Positions 22,761 through 34,875 of a DNA stretch of 64,000 nucleotides are shown in pieces. The notes beneath the pieces are model-generated. The model did no database searches. It had not been told where the DNA came from and worked only from the letters and a program-made list of their open reading frames with translations. The stretch covers positions 77,668,501-77,732,500 of the forward strand of contig JAZBRS010000014.1 of NCBI GenBank assembly GCA_037176725.1, given 5' to 3'. Source of the DNA: Posidonia oceanica. Taxonomy: Eukaryota; Streptophyta; Magnoliopsida; Alismatales; Posidoniaceae. How positions within the stretch are numbered: the stretch's first letter is position 1; the number at the start of each line of letters is the position of its first letter. A program made the translations under genes and the position numbers.

Positions 22761-25700
22761 CCAAAAACCCTAGAAAACCTAGGTAAAACAATCTTGAAAT
22801 CCATTCAAAACCCTAAACCCTAAATCTTCCAAAAACTCCAGAAAATCCCATTCAAAATCATAGAAAACCCTAGATCACATCCCTCTAAACCCTAGGAACA
22901 CACTTGCTCAAAATCCCTCCAAATTCAGGTCTTTATCCTCCCTATCTCTCCTGATTATCCTTTTCTCTCTTCTGATTATTCTTTTTCTCTCTCCTGATTA
23001 TCCTTTTCTCTTTCCTCACTATTCTCCCTCTCTCTTCTTCTTCCTTCTTCTCTAAACTCATCATCAGCCCTATTTAACACTTCTTAAAACAACTAAAGAG
23101 AAAAATCCAACCAGAAAAATAAATCAAACACCTAAAAATAATTCAGAAGAAAATCTAATAAAAAACAAACTAAAACAAACTAAAAAGCTTAAAAACAATT
23201 TAAAACAATTAAAAAATAAATTTCAAGACTTAAAACAATTAAAAAACAAATTTCAAAACTTAAAGACAATTAAAACAAATCAAAACCCATTAAAAACAAT
23301 TAAAGAAGCAAACATAAGAAAAACCATGCAAAACCCTTAAAAAACAATCTAAAAATCCAATCAAAACCCTTAAAACCATCAAAAGAAAATTAAAACAACT
23401 AACAAACTTAAAATCAAAAGGAACAAACTTAAATAATGAAAACAATTAAAAAACTCTAAGAAAACAATTAAGAGAAAAACTTAAACAATTAACAACTAAA
23501 AAGAAGACAAATTTAAAAACAACTAATAATTAAAATCAAAAGGGAAAGACTTAATCAAATTAAAAAACTTAAAAACAATTAACAAACTTAAAATGGAAAA
23601 GAAAACTTAAAATCAAAAAACAAACTTAAATCAAGAAGAAAATTCAAACAATTAAAACAATCAAGGAAAAAAAACCTAAAAAACCCTTAACAAACTTAAA
23701 AGAATAATTAAAAAGAAAACCTAAAAAATAACTACTTAAAGTTCTAAAAACAAATCCAAAAACAAAAACCCAATTTCCTTTTTATTTCCCTTCCCTTCAT
23801 TATTCTTCTTTTCTCCTTCTTTCCCTCATTCTTTCCGTTTCTTTTATTTCCTTTCCTCTTTTTCCACATCAAGCCCAGCCCATTCCTCTCTTTCCCTTTC
23901 ATTTTCTTTTCTTTTTTTTCTCTACTGTGCTCCAAGCCCAACCCATCTCCTTCACCCCTTCTCCTTCTTCTTCTCTTCTTCCTCTCAAACCACAACCAGA
24001 CAACCTCCTCTCCTGTGATCCCCCTCCTTTTTTTCAAACCTTGCCTGACACCATAGACTTCCGGCCTTCACCACCATGCCCTATGGCCACCAAACCAGCC
24101 CTCCATCACCTCCATGCCTTGCCAGACCCATCTTCTTTCTCCCCTTGACCACATTGAAATCAGGAAAAAGGAGAACAAAACTAGATTTTCCCCTTCACAA
24201 CCCATCCTTTTTTTCACACACAGAGACTCCCCAGCACTCCAACTTCCCTTGCCCACTTCCAAAGTCAGAAACCACCACAAAATCACCCCTGAAATCGCCT
24301 TTGAAAAGCTTCAGCACCCAACTCCACCAGAACCCCCTTCTTCACTACAAACCCATCACCACAGCCACCAGAAGTCCCCCAAACTTCACCACTATACTCA
24401 CCAAGTAATCACCTTCCCGAGTCACCCAAAATCGCATCCAGAAACCCCCCACAGCCACCGCATTCCACCACAAACACCTGTGACCGAAAACTGTCCAGAA
24501 TTCTTCAAACCTCACACCACCCTCCACAGACCCCGAAACGCCAATCAAAACCCTCCACCATGCTCACCAGAGCTCCACCAACCCAGAACGAGCTTCACCT
24601 CAGCCTGGAGAGCCGCACATTGCCCCGACAACCTCAACCCCAACTGTGGCACCCAAAAAATCTCAAACCTCCCTCCGGCGAGCGCAACCCACTTCTGGAC
24701 GCACCGGGAGCACCGCCAGCACGCATGGAGCACGCCGGCGTCGCCCGCTCGTCCCTAGACCCTTCCGAGCGCAATAGACCCTCACTGGCCAGCCTCAACC
24801 CACCGACGTCGGGGGAGTAATCCAGCCACCGTCACAGTAATTCTTTATGCCATTACGTTCCTTGCATGATTGTCTTTGTTTCTACTATTTTTCCGGATTT
24901 TTTGGGGTTTTATGTCGCCTTATGGGCCTCGCTGGAGCTGCCAGCTCCTCCGGCCGCGTCAACCGCCTCTGCCACGCGCCGCGCCCTCCGGACCGCCGCG
25001 TCGTCTCCGCCAGCCTCCGGGCTACTGTGCCGCATGCCCAGCTCGCCCCCAGGCCCCCTCTGCGCCGCGCGTCGCTGCATGCCGCCGCTACTCCGCCGCA
25101 GCTCCACCTACAGCACTATGCTGCGCGCGGGAGGAAGAAGAAGGCATTGTGCTCTTATTTTTTTTGGTTTTAAAACTTGAATAAAGTTAGATGCATGCAT
25201 TGAAATAAAGTTTGTTAGTTTTCTTGTATTGCATTTAGGTCCTATGCTGGTTTAAGTTTCATTTAAATCTGATTTAAAACTATATTGTATTGCGTTAAAT
25301 ATCTGTTGTTTCTCTTTATTACATTTTAATCCATCTGTAGTTCAAATAACTTTAGTTTCATTTTCTTTTGGTCCAGTAGTTTAACTTATTTGCTTTTAAG
25401 TCCTGTAATTGATGAATTTCATTTAAATGTTAGTTTTTATCTTATTACAATGCGTTTTACTCCTCTGATTTATTATATTTGCACTTAGGTCCTCTATTGG
25501 TTGATCTTTCCATTTAAATGCACACTTTATCATACTGCATTCCATTAAAATCCTCTGTTCATTTCAAATTGCATCTAGGTCCTGTTCCAGTTCATGAAAA
25601 TCATTTAAATGCACATTTTATCATATCACATTGCATTTTAGCCCCTGTATTTTATTTATTTGCATATTAGTCCTCCACAGTTCATGCATTTCATTTAATC

Positions 25701-26559
25701 ATCTTTTAAAACCATATTGCATTACTAAAAAGTCCAGATGTTTGTTTTATTTGCATTTTGGTACCTCTGTGATTCTCTATCTTGTGCTTTTGCTTTTAAG
25801 TCCTTGATTTTATTTTATTTGCATCTAAGTCCCTCTATGGTGTGCTGTGTGTGTTTTATTTTGTTTTCTTTTTGCAGTAAGGCCCCTGGATTTGTTTTTA
25901 TTGCACAGAGGTCCCTCCCTTTTTGTTTCTGTGTCTGTGTGAATTATTTTTGGCTTTGCAGATCAGTCCCCAGGTTTTCTTTATATGTAGATAGGTCCTT
26001 CCTTCTGTTTTACAGTAGGTTTTGATTTCTTTTTGGCCTTGCATTTTGGCCCAGAATTTTGTTTTTATCACATCCAAGTCCTTCTGAGTTTCAATATGCC
26101 CCTCAAGTTTTTGTGTTTTTCTTGCAGTTAAGCCCTTAGCTTTTTAAAAGTTTGCACATAGGTCCTTGCAAGTGTCTTTTGCACCTTTTGAGTCCTTTCT
26201 GGCTTTGTCTTTCCTGTCCCAGCTTTTCCAAAGTTGCATGAGGATCCCCTACAGGTTTTCTTTTGGGATTTACACCTGTTTGCTGGCTTTGCGTTTTAGT
26301 CCATAAGTTTTCAAAAATTGCATTTAGGTCCTTTTCTTGCATTTTTGCATGCATTCATCCTAATTAACATTGCATTTAGCCCATGCACCCCTACATTAGC
26401 ATCCTTGCATACATTTGCACTCTTTTGTACATATTTAGGGTTAATTTGCACATAAGCTCCTGCTCTTCTCCCTATTTGCACTTAGACCCCCATCTTTGCA
26501 TTTTTACATGCATTGCACCCATACATCTTTGCACTTAGCATCTTAGCACACTTTTAAGC

Positions 26560-26800
26560 ACTCTTAGCTCCCATGTATGTGGGAGGACCTGTTCTGCACA
26601 CCCCTAGGACCTTTTTACACTTAGATCCCTTCTCCTCCCCCGGTTCTTGGATCTTCTGCTTTGAGGCCTATGTATCTTCCAATCGGACTGCCGGATCTTC
26701 ACGACCAAGCTACCCGAATCATCCTGGTGGAGCGGACTTCCATGCTGACCAAGGTTACCTCAGATCATGCCTCAGATCTCCAAGGTAAGTCCTTCTGAAC
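26560..26800 (+). other. Conserved LTR block with splice-donor consensus
   Basis: Includes 'gggaggacctgttctgca', 'cacccctagg' and 'cagatctccaaggtaagtcc'. CAAG|GTAAGT at 26781-26790 is a full donor match. The same block occurs in LTR B (40190-40412, CCAG|GTATAT) and LTR C (46840-47070 minus, CAAG|GTAAGT). Confidence 0.55.
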
Positions 26801-27224
26801 CTCTGCATAGCACTTTGTTGCATATCACTTGCATTGCATGCATTGTTTTCGCCCCGCGTTTTCCATGCATGTAGATTAGGACTTCCCCTCTTGCCTATCA
26901 ACTCCACTTCCTCTTTTCGCGTACTCTTAGTGTCTTTGGGTTGAGTTTTCCTTGGATTTACTACTGATTGCGGCCTTCTTCCCCCTTTTCCACGATCCGA
27001 TTGCACCGTGAGCTTTGGACAGTGTGCAAGACACATCGTGGGATGGTTTAGTGGGAAACAGTCATAGGATAGTGGTGATCCTTCTGCTTGCTTTCTTTCC
27101 CCTTTGCAAGTCTTCACACCTGCATTGCGTGGTCCTTAAGCGGTGTTTGTTCTTGCACTTACATCGCTTGCCTCTCTTTATTTGTTTGATTCCTCCCTTT
27201 TGCATATCTTCGCATCGTTTTGCG

Positions 27225-27720
27225 TGCTCGCATCTGTTTTTGCTCGTTTTCGCACTATTTTGCGTGCTAGCATCTGTTTTCGCTTGTTTTCGCATTGTTT
27301 TGCGTGCTCGCATCTGTTTTTGCTCGTTTTCGCACTGTTTCGCGTGTCTGCATTTGTCTTCGCTTGTTTTCGCACCGTTTTGCGTGCCAGCTTTGCTTCT
27401 TGCACCGTTTTGCGTGCTTGCTTCATTTTTTGCACCGTTTTACATGTCTGCTTTGCTTTTCGCACCGTTTTGAGTGCCTGCTTTGTTTCTTGCACCATTT
27501 TGCATGCCTGCTTTGCTTCTTGCACCGTTTTGCGTGCTTGCTTAGTTTTTCGCACCGTTTTACGTGCCTGCTTTGTTTCTTGCACCGTTTTGCATGTCTG
27601 CTTTGTTTCTTGCACCGTTTAGCGTGTCTGCTTTGTTTCTTGCACCATTTTGCGTGCCCACTTTGTTTCTTGCATCGTTTTGCATGCCTGCTTTTGTTCC
27701 TTGCACCATTTTACATGTTT
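27225..27720 (+). repeat. 30-bp tandem array in LTR A
   Basis: Core 'tgcaccgttttgcgtgc' repeats every 30 bp. Related arrays lie at 40435-41050 and, inverted, at 45560-46110. A unit length divisible by 3 without stop codons keeps several frames open on both strands; the resulting 10-residue peptide repeats are not evidence of a gene. Confidence 0.9.
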
Positions 27721-28000
27721 GACGTTGTTTCCTTTTGCATGTCGCCTACATTGCCTGGTTTTACCGCCGTTTTGTTTTATCGCCTGCATTTGCATTAGGG
27801 CAGTGATGCTTACTGCCTGGAGTTCTCACGAACCAGGGTTCGCCCGGTTTGGAACACAGATAGCGCTGCTGAGCACTTAGATTGCATGTTTAATTCCTTG
27901 CACGCATGTCATCACTTAGAGCACACCTTTGAGCATATAATTAGGCATTCATGGTACTTAGGCATTCAAAGTATGCATTTCCCTGTGTATGCGAGCGTAT

Positions 28001-28085
28001 GCCTAGAAAGACCGATTCTCGGGCGCGTCGGGGGTGCCTAACACCTTCCCCGCACGTAACAGGAGTCCTTGCCCTTTCTCTTGGC
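28001..28085 (+). other. Conserved LTR block, copy A
   Basis: 'cctagaaagaccgattctcg', 'gggggtgcctaacacc', 'ttcccc' and 'aacaggagtccttgcccttt' in LTR-sense orientation. One of six copies in the window. Confidence 0.75.
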
Positions 28086-28423
28086 CTGTAATGACCATAT
28101 TGCCCTTATCCTAGGCATGAGTCACATCATTTGCATCTCATTGCATCTCATTTCATTTGCATTGCATTGAATTGCATCTTTTGCTTGGTTTTGCGTGTTT
28201 ATTCATGCATTTCCCCGGTTTTCCTTGTCTCCCGACTTAATAGACACGGTGGCGACTCTGATTTGTCTTATCTTCTTCTTTTCTTTCCTTTTCTCCCTTT
28301 TTTTTGTGTTTTCGAGTCAAGTCTTCCTTCTCGGACACAGCCGCTAATAGTGAACCTGTTTCCGATCGGTGCATGCGAGCTTTGGCATCGTGTATGGACG
28401 ATCCGAACACCGGGATTACTACA

Positions 28424-29372
28424 AATTGGCTGCCGGAGGTGAAGGGGTAGCAGGGGCAGAGACCACGTACGCCGATTGGGTCGCACCGAGGTGCTCCTCC
28501 GGATCCACCATCGCGTCGCATGGTGGTGCGACGTGATGGCCGACGTACCCGTGCATGGGTGCTGTGTAAGAGGGGATGCATGCTGAAGTCTGAACCTGAT
28601 GCAAGGGGGATGGGTAGATGATATGCTGTGCAGTGGGTGGTGTAGAGTGCTAGAGCAACAGTTGCTGCGCAGGCGCAGTGCTGGACAGCGAGCTAGTGGA
28701 GTACTATGCTCCAACCAGCCCGAAGGACTGATCACCAGGTGGCGGAGGTGCATGTTGTGCATAGTATTGTGCAGATGCAGGAGGTGAAAATCGTGCCCCC
28801 ATCGCCGGAACAACGAGTAGCTGAGCCGATGGTCTAGGCGAGAGTGCAGAGGGGAATGCATGATATGCAGGAGCAGGCTGTAGAGGAACCTCAGGGGCAG
28901 TGATAGTGAAGGAGGGGCGAACTGATAGAGCCATGCCCTGTAGTCTATAGGCAAGCTCCATCAGGTGCTGGTACTGCACGTTAGGCGTCTAGTCAGTGGG
29001 AATGCTGAGGTGCAGTGTCTGCGAGGGACCAGAGCCAAAAGGCAAGGACACAGACTGTCCATGAGATAGGGGTCCTATAGCAAGGGTCGCCACAGCAGAA
29101 GAGGCACTGAAAGGGACATAGTCCTAGGATAGAGGGGTCAAAGGCGCCTCTGAAACGCGAGTGGCAATCATCAAGATAGACTAGGCTATCGGATCTGAAG
29201 GGGCGTAGGTCTGCCAATGCCCTGGTGCATACTGGGGTGCCCTAGACACTAGAGGGGCGAACCCTGGTGTCACAAGGGGCACGGAGGGAGTGGAAGCGAG
29301 AGTCGGAGGGACCGAAGCGGAAATCCCCTCCTAGACAAGAGTAAGTAAGGGCTCAACGGCGTGTTGGGCCAT
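28424..29372 (-). pseudogene. gag: gag of Ogre-like element 2, 5' part
   Basis: ATG at 29372 (MAQHAVEPL) matches the element 1 gag start. The frame runs to the solo LTR border without a frameshift. It carries six premature stops, all TAG: 29331, 29181, 29124, 28989, 28704 and 28650. The N-terminal half is Pro/Ala/Ser-rich; the 3' part (AQHIIYPSPLHQVQT, VDPEEHLGATQSAYV) matches element 1 gag near 5050-5200. The LTR at 28423 interrupts it just before the capsid domain, which resumes at 22244. Confidence 0.85.
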
Positions 29373-30575
29373 GGTTGACCGTGAGCGGGTGAGAATAGGG
29401 CTACGACGAGAAGAAAGAGGACAAGTCCTAGGAGGAGCTATCGTCGCAAAAGCGGATAGCTCGGAGGAGGATGGTCAAGAAACAGGTATCGCAACAGGGG
29501 TGTCAGTAAGGGAAAGAACTCGAGCTCCAGCTAGGGAACTCACTCACTAACCTTTGTTCGACGCAACACAAACAGAAACAGGGGTTAGAACCTGAAAGCA
29601 AAATGCAAATGTATTTAATTGTGGTATGAATGACATGCATGCTCTCTAACATGCTCTCTCTCACCAATCTAGTGTGTCTTAGTAGGTTGTCTACTTCGGA
29701 CACTCACAGGTGTACGGGTCACTGACTCAGGTCAGAAAATGTAGGTCCCATGTCTAAATCCTGGCCAAAGCTCAAGCGGTGACGAGGTGGTGCTTTAGGA
29801 GCCTCGGCCCTGCCAAAGCATGGGCTGTATCCTCTACTAACACTGACGCGACCCCTGACAAGAGGGGATAGACCGACCGACTCACGCCACGCCAAAGCGA
29901 TGGAGCAAGAGGCCGGAACTATCCTTCTCAGACTGGTAGGTGGACTCATATGAGAAGATGCATGCCCTATATAATGCTTCATGCAAATGATTAAAGTCTT
30001 TTATCTTGCACATTTTATTAACCCAAGGAGGGTGCAGGTGTGTTGATGTCTCTAGTTGTACCTAGAGTTTATTTTCACTTGCCATTTTTAGTTAGCCATG
30101 GGGGAAGCAATCAGTCTCTAATTGTCCTTAGGCCTAATGCAAAAGGAGAAGGAAATCACCCAAGCATGGCAGGCAAACATCACACATCATTGCAAAAAGC
30201 ATGCTCATGGTATGTGCTAGTGTAGTGGGCATGATTAGTGAAAATAAAAGATAACCAGCACATCAAAAGGCATATACAAGCATGGCATGTGCATTAGTGA
30301 AGTGACATGGCGTACTTGTGTGAAATAAACCAAGCATCAGACAAAAGGCATGTATTAAAGCAATAATCATGCAAGCATGGTAATCGAATGCTAGAATAAG
30401 GAAAGTGCAAGAATTAAAGCAATGAATAAGCAGATAAGGTAATTAAATGTTGAGATAAGCAATGAGTAAAGCATAATGCAGCAAGCAAATAAACAAGGCA
30501 ACAAGTGCTAAGCTAAGCAAATAAATAAGCCACACAGAAAGCGGAAGAGTGGAAATGAAAGCCGGAGTCTGGTTT
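29373..30575 (-). other. 5' leader of element 2
   Basis: Untranslated region between primer site and gag, with the conserved block at about 29755-29950 shared with element 1. The rest (29990-30550) is A/G-rich 'aagcatggcatgtgc' sequence without coding signs. Confidence 0.65.
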
Positions 30576-30592
30576 CCCCAATGGAATCGCCA
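30576..30592 (-). other. Primer-binding site of element 2 (mutated tRNA-Arg type)
   Basis: The minus strand reads TGGCGATTCCATTGGGG, the element 1 site with three transitions, one base from the LTR end at 30594. Confidence 0.8.
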
Positions 30593-30593
30593 C

Positions 30594-33240
30594 TGTAGTA
30601 ACCCTGAAAATCAGCACGTCCATGCACAATGCCAAAGCTCGCGTGCACTGACTGAAATTAGGTTGCTATTAGCGGTTGGATCCGAGGAGGGAATTTCGAC
30701 TCGAAAACACCAGAAAATAGAAGCAAACGCAAAAGGAGGATAAAACAAAGAAAAGGGAGTCGCCACCTAATTAATTAAATCGGGAAAACTAGGAAAACCA
30801 TGTAAAGAACATGCGAGGAAAACGTATGCATTTCAAAAGCATGCAAAATCCAATGCAAATGGATGACACAAAGTCAATGCGGTCCAGAGAAAGGGCAAGG
30901 ACTCCTATTACGTGCGGGGAAGGTGTTAGGCACTCCCGACACGCTCGAGGAATCGGTCTTTTTAACTGATCCGCTACAGTGTGGCAAAATATTGGCAAAT
31001 GAATGCCGATTTATATGCGCCCTAAGGCGGTATGCAAGATGCAATTTATAAACCAATGCAAAGCTTAGCAAACCTTGTTTTAAAAGCAATTAAGCGAAAT
31101 CAAGGCATTGCGAAGAGGTGATAAACAACAGGAAAGCAAACTGAAAACAGAGGTGTTGAAGAAAACAAGTGGAAGGCGACAAAAATGGCAGTTCAGTGCT
31201 CTGTCTGGATCAGGGCTTGGTCGCCAGTATGGCCGGCACTGGTCGCCGGTGAGGCAGGCGGCAAACAGCAGAACCAGCTCCCCACACAGCAATGGCTGCT
31301 GCCATGAATGAAGCGCAAAAACGATACGAAATGGAAACCAAAAAACTGGGAATCAAAGCTAGCATGCTTGACAACAAGATCTGCAAGAAACAAAACCAGG
31401 AAAGCAAACGGCAAGGCGGAAAAACCAACGGCTCGCCCATTGCTTGAACTGCAGTTGGGTCGCCGGTGATAGAGGCAACCAACCCAGCCGCCGCAGAGAG
31501 TGGTGTCCAGGGCCAGTCGCCACTAAGTCAGGCGGCTCCACCATTAGCAGACCTCCCAAGTAGAGGCTTTCATCGCCAAAAACAAAAGAGACAATCACAG
31601 TAAAACTAGAAATAAACCTCGTGGAGCTAAAGCTGGCTCAACACGAAACAAAAGCATGCATTCAAATCACAAAATGGGTGTGTGAGTCACAAGATACAAT
31701 GGCTGGAGGACTGGCTCAAGTTGCAGCCGAGTCGCCGGTTGGACCGGTGGCAGGCCTGCAACTCAAGTGTTCTGCACAACCAACTTCATGGCTAGATCTG
31801 GGACTCACGAGCAAGCAAAACAGAAAACCATTCACATAGGCATACAGATCATTCATCAGAGATCACAAAAATATATTAAACATACAAGATGGGACCTCGA
31901 GGCGGCCGGAGCAATGCCTCAAAGTTAGGCCAGTAGGCAGGTTGTGTTGCAGGTCAGTCGCCGGTGATGCTAGGGCCTGACTTGGCAGTCCAATCACCGA
32001 ACTTCAACACCATAATTCACCATGGTGGTGAAGCCTAAAATACTGGCGAGGGTTGGGGAAGCACCGTGGCATTCCCATGAACCCAACCACACCTTCAGTG
32101 TGGAAGATGGTGGCTCGAGGAGCCCCACCCATCTCTGCCTCATTTCGCTGCCGTCGACCGTCGAGCTGCAGCCACAGGGGCGGCCGAGCACGCGAGGAGA
32201 GGGCTGTGAAGCTTTTGGGCACGGAGGAGGATGTGAGGGTGCATCCCCAAGCCAAGGAGGGAGGTCTGCATCTCCGTCCCACCTTCGTCGACACCTCACT
32301 GGCATTGGCAAACGTCTAAGGCCGTTGGGTCAACCACGGGTGCGGGAGGAAGAACTAGATATCTAGGAAGTGAGGGAAGAGGTCCGGGAAGCTTCCTGGA
32401 CCCTTAAACCTACAATGTGATTAGGGGGGTAGCTGTATGACGTCGCTGGAGTTGGCGGGCTAAGGTCGGAGAAGCTCGCTGGAGTGGAGGAAGAAGGGTG
32501 TGGCGCGGAAGCGGAGAGGCTTGGAGACGCTTTGGAGAAGTTGGAAATGCACAAGGGTGGACTGGGGAAGCTCTCTGAACTCTCAATTGCACTCTGGAAG
32601 CAAAGGAGGAGGAGAGGAATGCTTGTGAATTGTGTCTCGTCGTGGAAAATGGCGGTGGAGGTGGGTTTTGTTCGTTGGGTTCCACTGCGCCCGAGGATGG
32701 AAAGAGCTGACAAGCGCAGAGGTGGTGGCAGTGAGAGGCCGTGAGGAGGTTCGGAGGCCAAGGAAGTAAGTGTGGTGCAGGTGGGGGACGACGAAGTCAT
32801 TGGTGGCAGGGAGGTGGACGGCCGCACCTGTGAGAGGCTGTGAGTGCAGGTTGATCGTCGGTGAGGAGGGTGACCGGTGGCAGGGAGTAAGTGGCGCTTG
32901 GCTTGAAGCGCATGGAGGTAGCAGCAAGTAAGTGCGGAGGGGACGTGTGTGGTAGGAGGCTGACGACCAGCAGCAGCCGTGGCAGGGAAGCTCGGGCGGT
33001 GGATTGAGTTGCAGTCCAGTCGCCGCAACACCTGGCAACAGAGTCCAGTCGCCTATGCATGCGGCACCTAAACGTGCAATTCAGTAGCTGGGCTGAAAAT
33101 GGGCTTGGGCTTCATTGGAGGCTTAGGCTAGGTTATGAAATGGGATTTAGTTTATTTTGGTGGTTGGATTTGGGTTGGGAATTGGATTAGGTTTGGGAAA
33201 TGGAATTGGGTTGTTTTGGGTAGGGTTTTGAAATGGATTT
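30594..33240 (-). repeat. 5' LTR of element 2, 5' end lost
   Basis: Ends (in complement) with GGGTTACTACA at 30594, next to the primer site, and contains the conserved block 30880-30963. The middle (31200-33060) has repeated 'tcgccggtg' modules at about 31232, 31452, 31730 and 31952 and a C-rich sense frame (32363-33031). The expected TGT...GACACCCC start is not found. The sequence changes character near 33240, so this copy is truncated or rearranged. Confidence 0.7.
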
Positions 33241-33570
33241 GCCACACCTTCTTCTGAGCCAACTTCCAGAAATTCTCCAACAAACCACAGGCTTTAAGTT
33301 GGTGGATTTCCCTGGTGGTTTGCTCAACATCGCGGCCTGACAAACCATTTCCAAACCCTACCCAAATCCAATCCAAACCTTGACCTAGACCTTGATCTCT
33401 CTAAAACTCACCTAAACCCAGCTAAACCCATCCCACTCTTTAGCTTAGCCTTAAAACAAGCCTTAACCTAAGCCAAAATTCACAAAAATAGCCTTGAAAC
33501 ACCTCTAGGACGTTAGACACTGCCCTTGCCAGTGTCCAACATTAGACGTTGTCCTTATGACCGTCCCCGT
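33240..33570. other. Junction of uncertain origin between two LTRs
   Basis: Sequence here looks like the 5' part of an LTR in plus orientation ('ttggtggatttccc', 'caagccttaacctaagcc', then a degenerate 'gtgtccaacattagacg' copy of the palindrome seen in 7992-10105). It sits between two LTRs in minus orientation, suggesting a small inversion or a head-to-head join. Confidence 0.35.
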
Positions 33571-34875
33571 CGCGATGCTGGGTTGACTGACATCGAGTGA
33601 AAAGAGAGAGTCAAGGATAATTGGCGAAGAAAACAAAGAATAAAGCAAGAAATGGAGTCGCCACTTAGTCTATTGTCGGAAGACGAGGAAAACCGAGGTA
33701 AATAATGCTATGCATGCGATATGATGCAAAATGTATGACTCGTGCCAATGAATGCAGACACAATGGTCATTGCGGGCCAAGAGAAAGGGTAAGGACTCCT
33801 ATTATGCATGGGGAAAGTGTTAGGCACCCCCATGCGCTCGAGGAGCGGTCTTTCTAGGCTAATCTCGCTCACATGTGTGAAATGAATGCTATGCTATGCC
33901 ATGAATGCTTTAACATGCTTAAATGTATGCTTAGAATGCCATGATGCATGAGGGAAAACAAAACATGCAATCTATGTCCTCAGCAGTGCTATTGGTATCT
34001 AAACTGGGCATACCACGGTTCCAAAGAAGTCCAAACAGTAAACTTCATCGCCCTAGATGCAATGCAGGTGAGAAACAAAACATCAGAGGAAAACCACGCA
34101 ATGCACAGATGCGGCATGCAAAGGGAAAACAAAGCACCGATGGGAAACCATGCAATGCAAGGATGCGGCAAGCAAGGCGAAATCGATTAGTAAAGCCTAA
34201 TCTATATGCTCGAGAAGACAGATCGAGAAAACAATGCATGCAATGCAAGTTATTAAGCAATCAATGATATGCAGTGGCTCAAATGGGCATTGACTTGATG
34301 ATCTAATGGCTGATCTGAGTAAACCCAAGTTTTAATGGAAGCTCATTCAACAAGGAAGATTCAGATGTTTGGATCATAAAGATCTAACAGTCTGATCAAA
34401 AGTTATTCAAAGATCAAGCCAGATAGCTCAAAGCCCAAATAAAGCCCACTGATGCAATAATGGCTGAATGTAGGGTCTAAAATGTAATATGCCCATGTAT
34501 GCATGCAATGCAATAAGGTTCTAGATACAATAGAACCAATGATGCAATATGGGAGAAATGCACGGGTTCAAATGCAATATGCCCATGTATGCATGCAATG
34601 CAATGAGGTGGAGTCCTAAATGCAATGAAGGACCATGATGCAATAAAGGAAACATGCAAGGACTGAAATGCAATGTCAGAGAAATGCATGTAATGCAATA
34701 TAGTAAAGTACTAAATGCAATAAAGGCCAATGATGCAATATGGCAAAATGCAAGGGCTTAAATGCAATATGAGTAGAAGGTGTAATGCATGCAATAAGGC
34801 AACTGCTGGACCTCATTGCAATAAAAGTAAAATGCTGGTTCTGAATGCAATGTCTGCATAATGCCATGCATGAAG
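33571..34875 (-). repeat. 3' part of element 3 LTR, left of Tekay-like insertion
   Basis: Contains 'ggagtcgccacttagtc', the conserved block (33775-33860) and a tract of 'taaatgcaataaagga' motifs (34400-34875). It continues at 55537 beyond the Tekay-like element. The last ~100 bp of the LTR, with the usual TACA end, are missing. Confidence 0.7.

Larger units (their letters stand above)
22245..28423 (+). mobile_element. Solo LTR A (6.2 kb) inserted in gag
   Basis: Starts TGTTGACACCCCATTTTGAC and ends CCGGGATTACTACA, with no internal region. Order of parts: 46-bp array (22335-22760), A-rich tract (22790-23760), C-rich tract with a Pro/Ser/His-rich sense frame (24114-24758), CpG-dense stretch (24930-25140), tract of dispersed TTGCATTTAGGTCC-like motifs (25180-26540), conserved block with splice donor (26560-26800), 30-bp array (27225-27720) and conserved 3' part (27800-28423). 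It belongs to the same family as 36357-41755 and 44946-50573. Size puts it among very long LTRs, as in Ogre. Confidence 0.9.

Noticed and set aside
24114..24758. Pro/Ser/His-rich frame as a captured host gene
   Set aside because: Similar frames in other LTRs share composition but not sequence; low complexity and C-rich sense strand explain the lack of stops.
32022..32366. Overlapping plus-strand frames of 80-115 codons in the element 2 LTR
   Set aside because: Antisense to the LTR, overlapping frames in the opposite strand, no motif.
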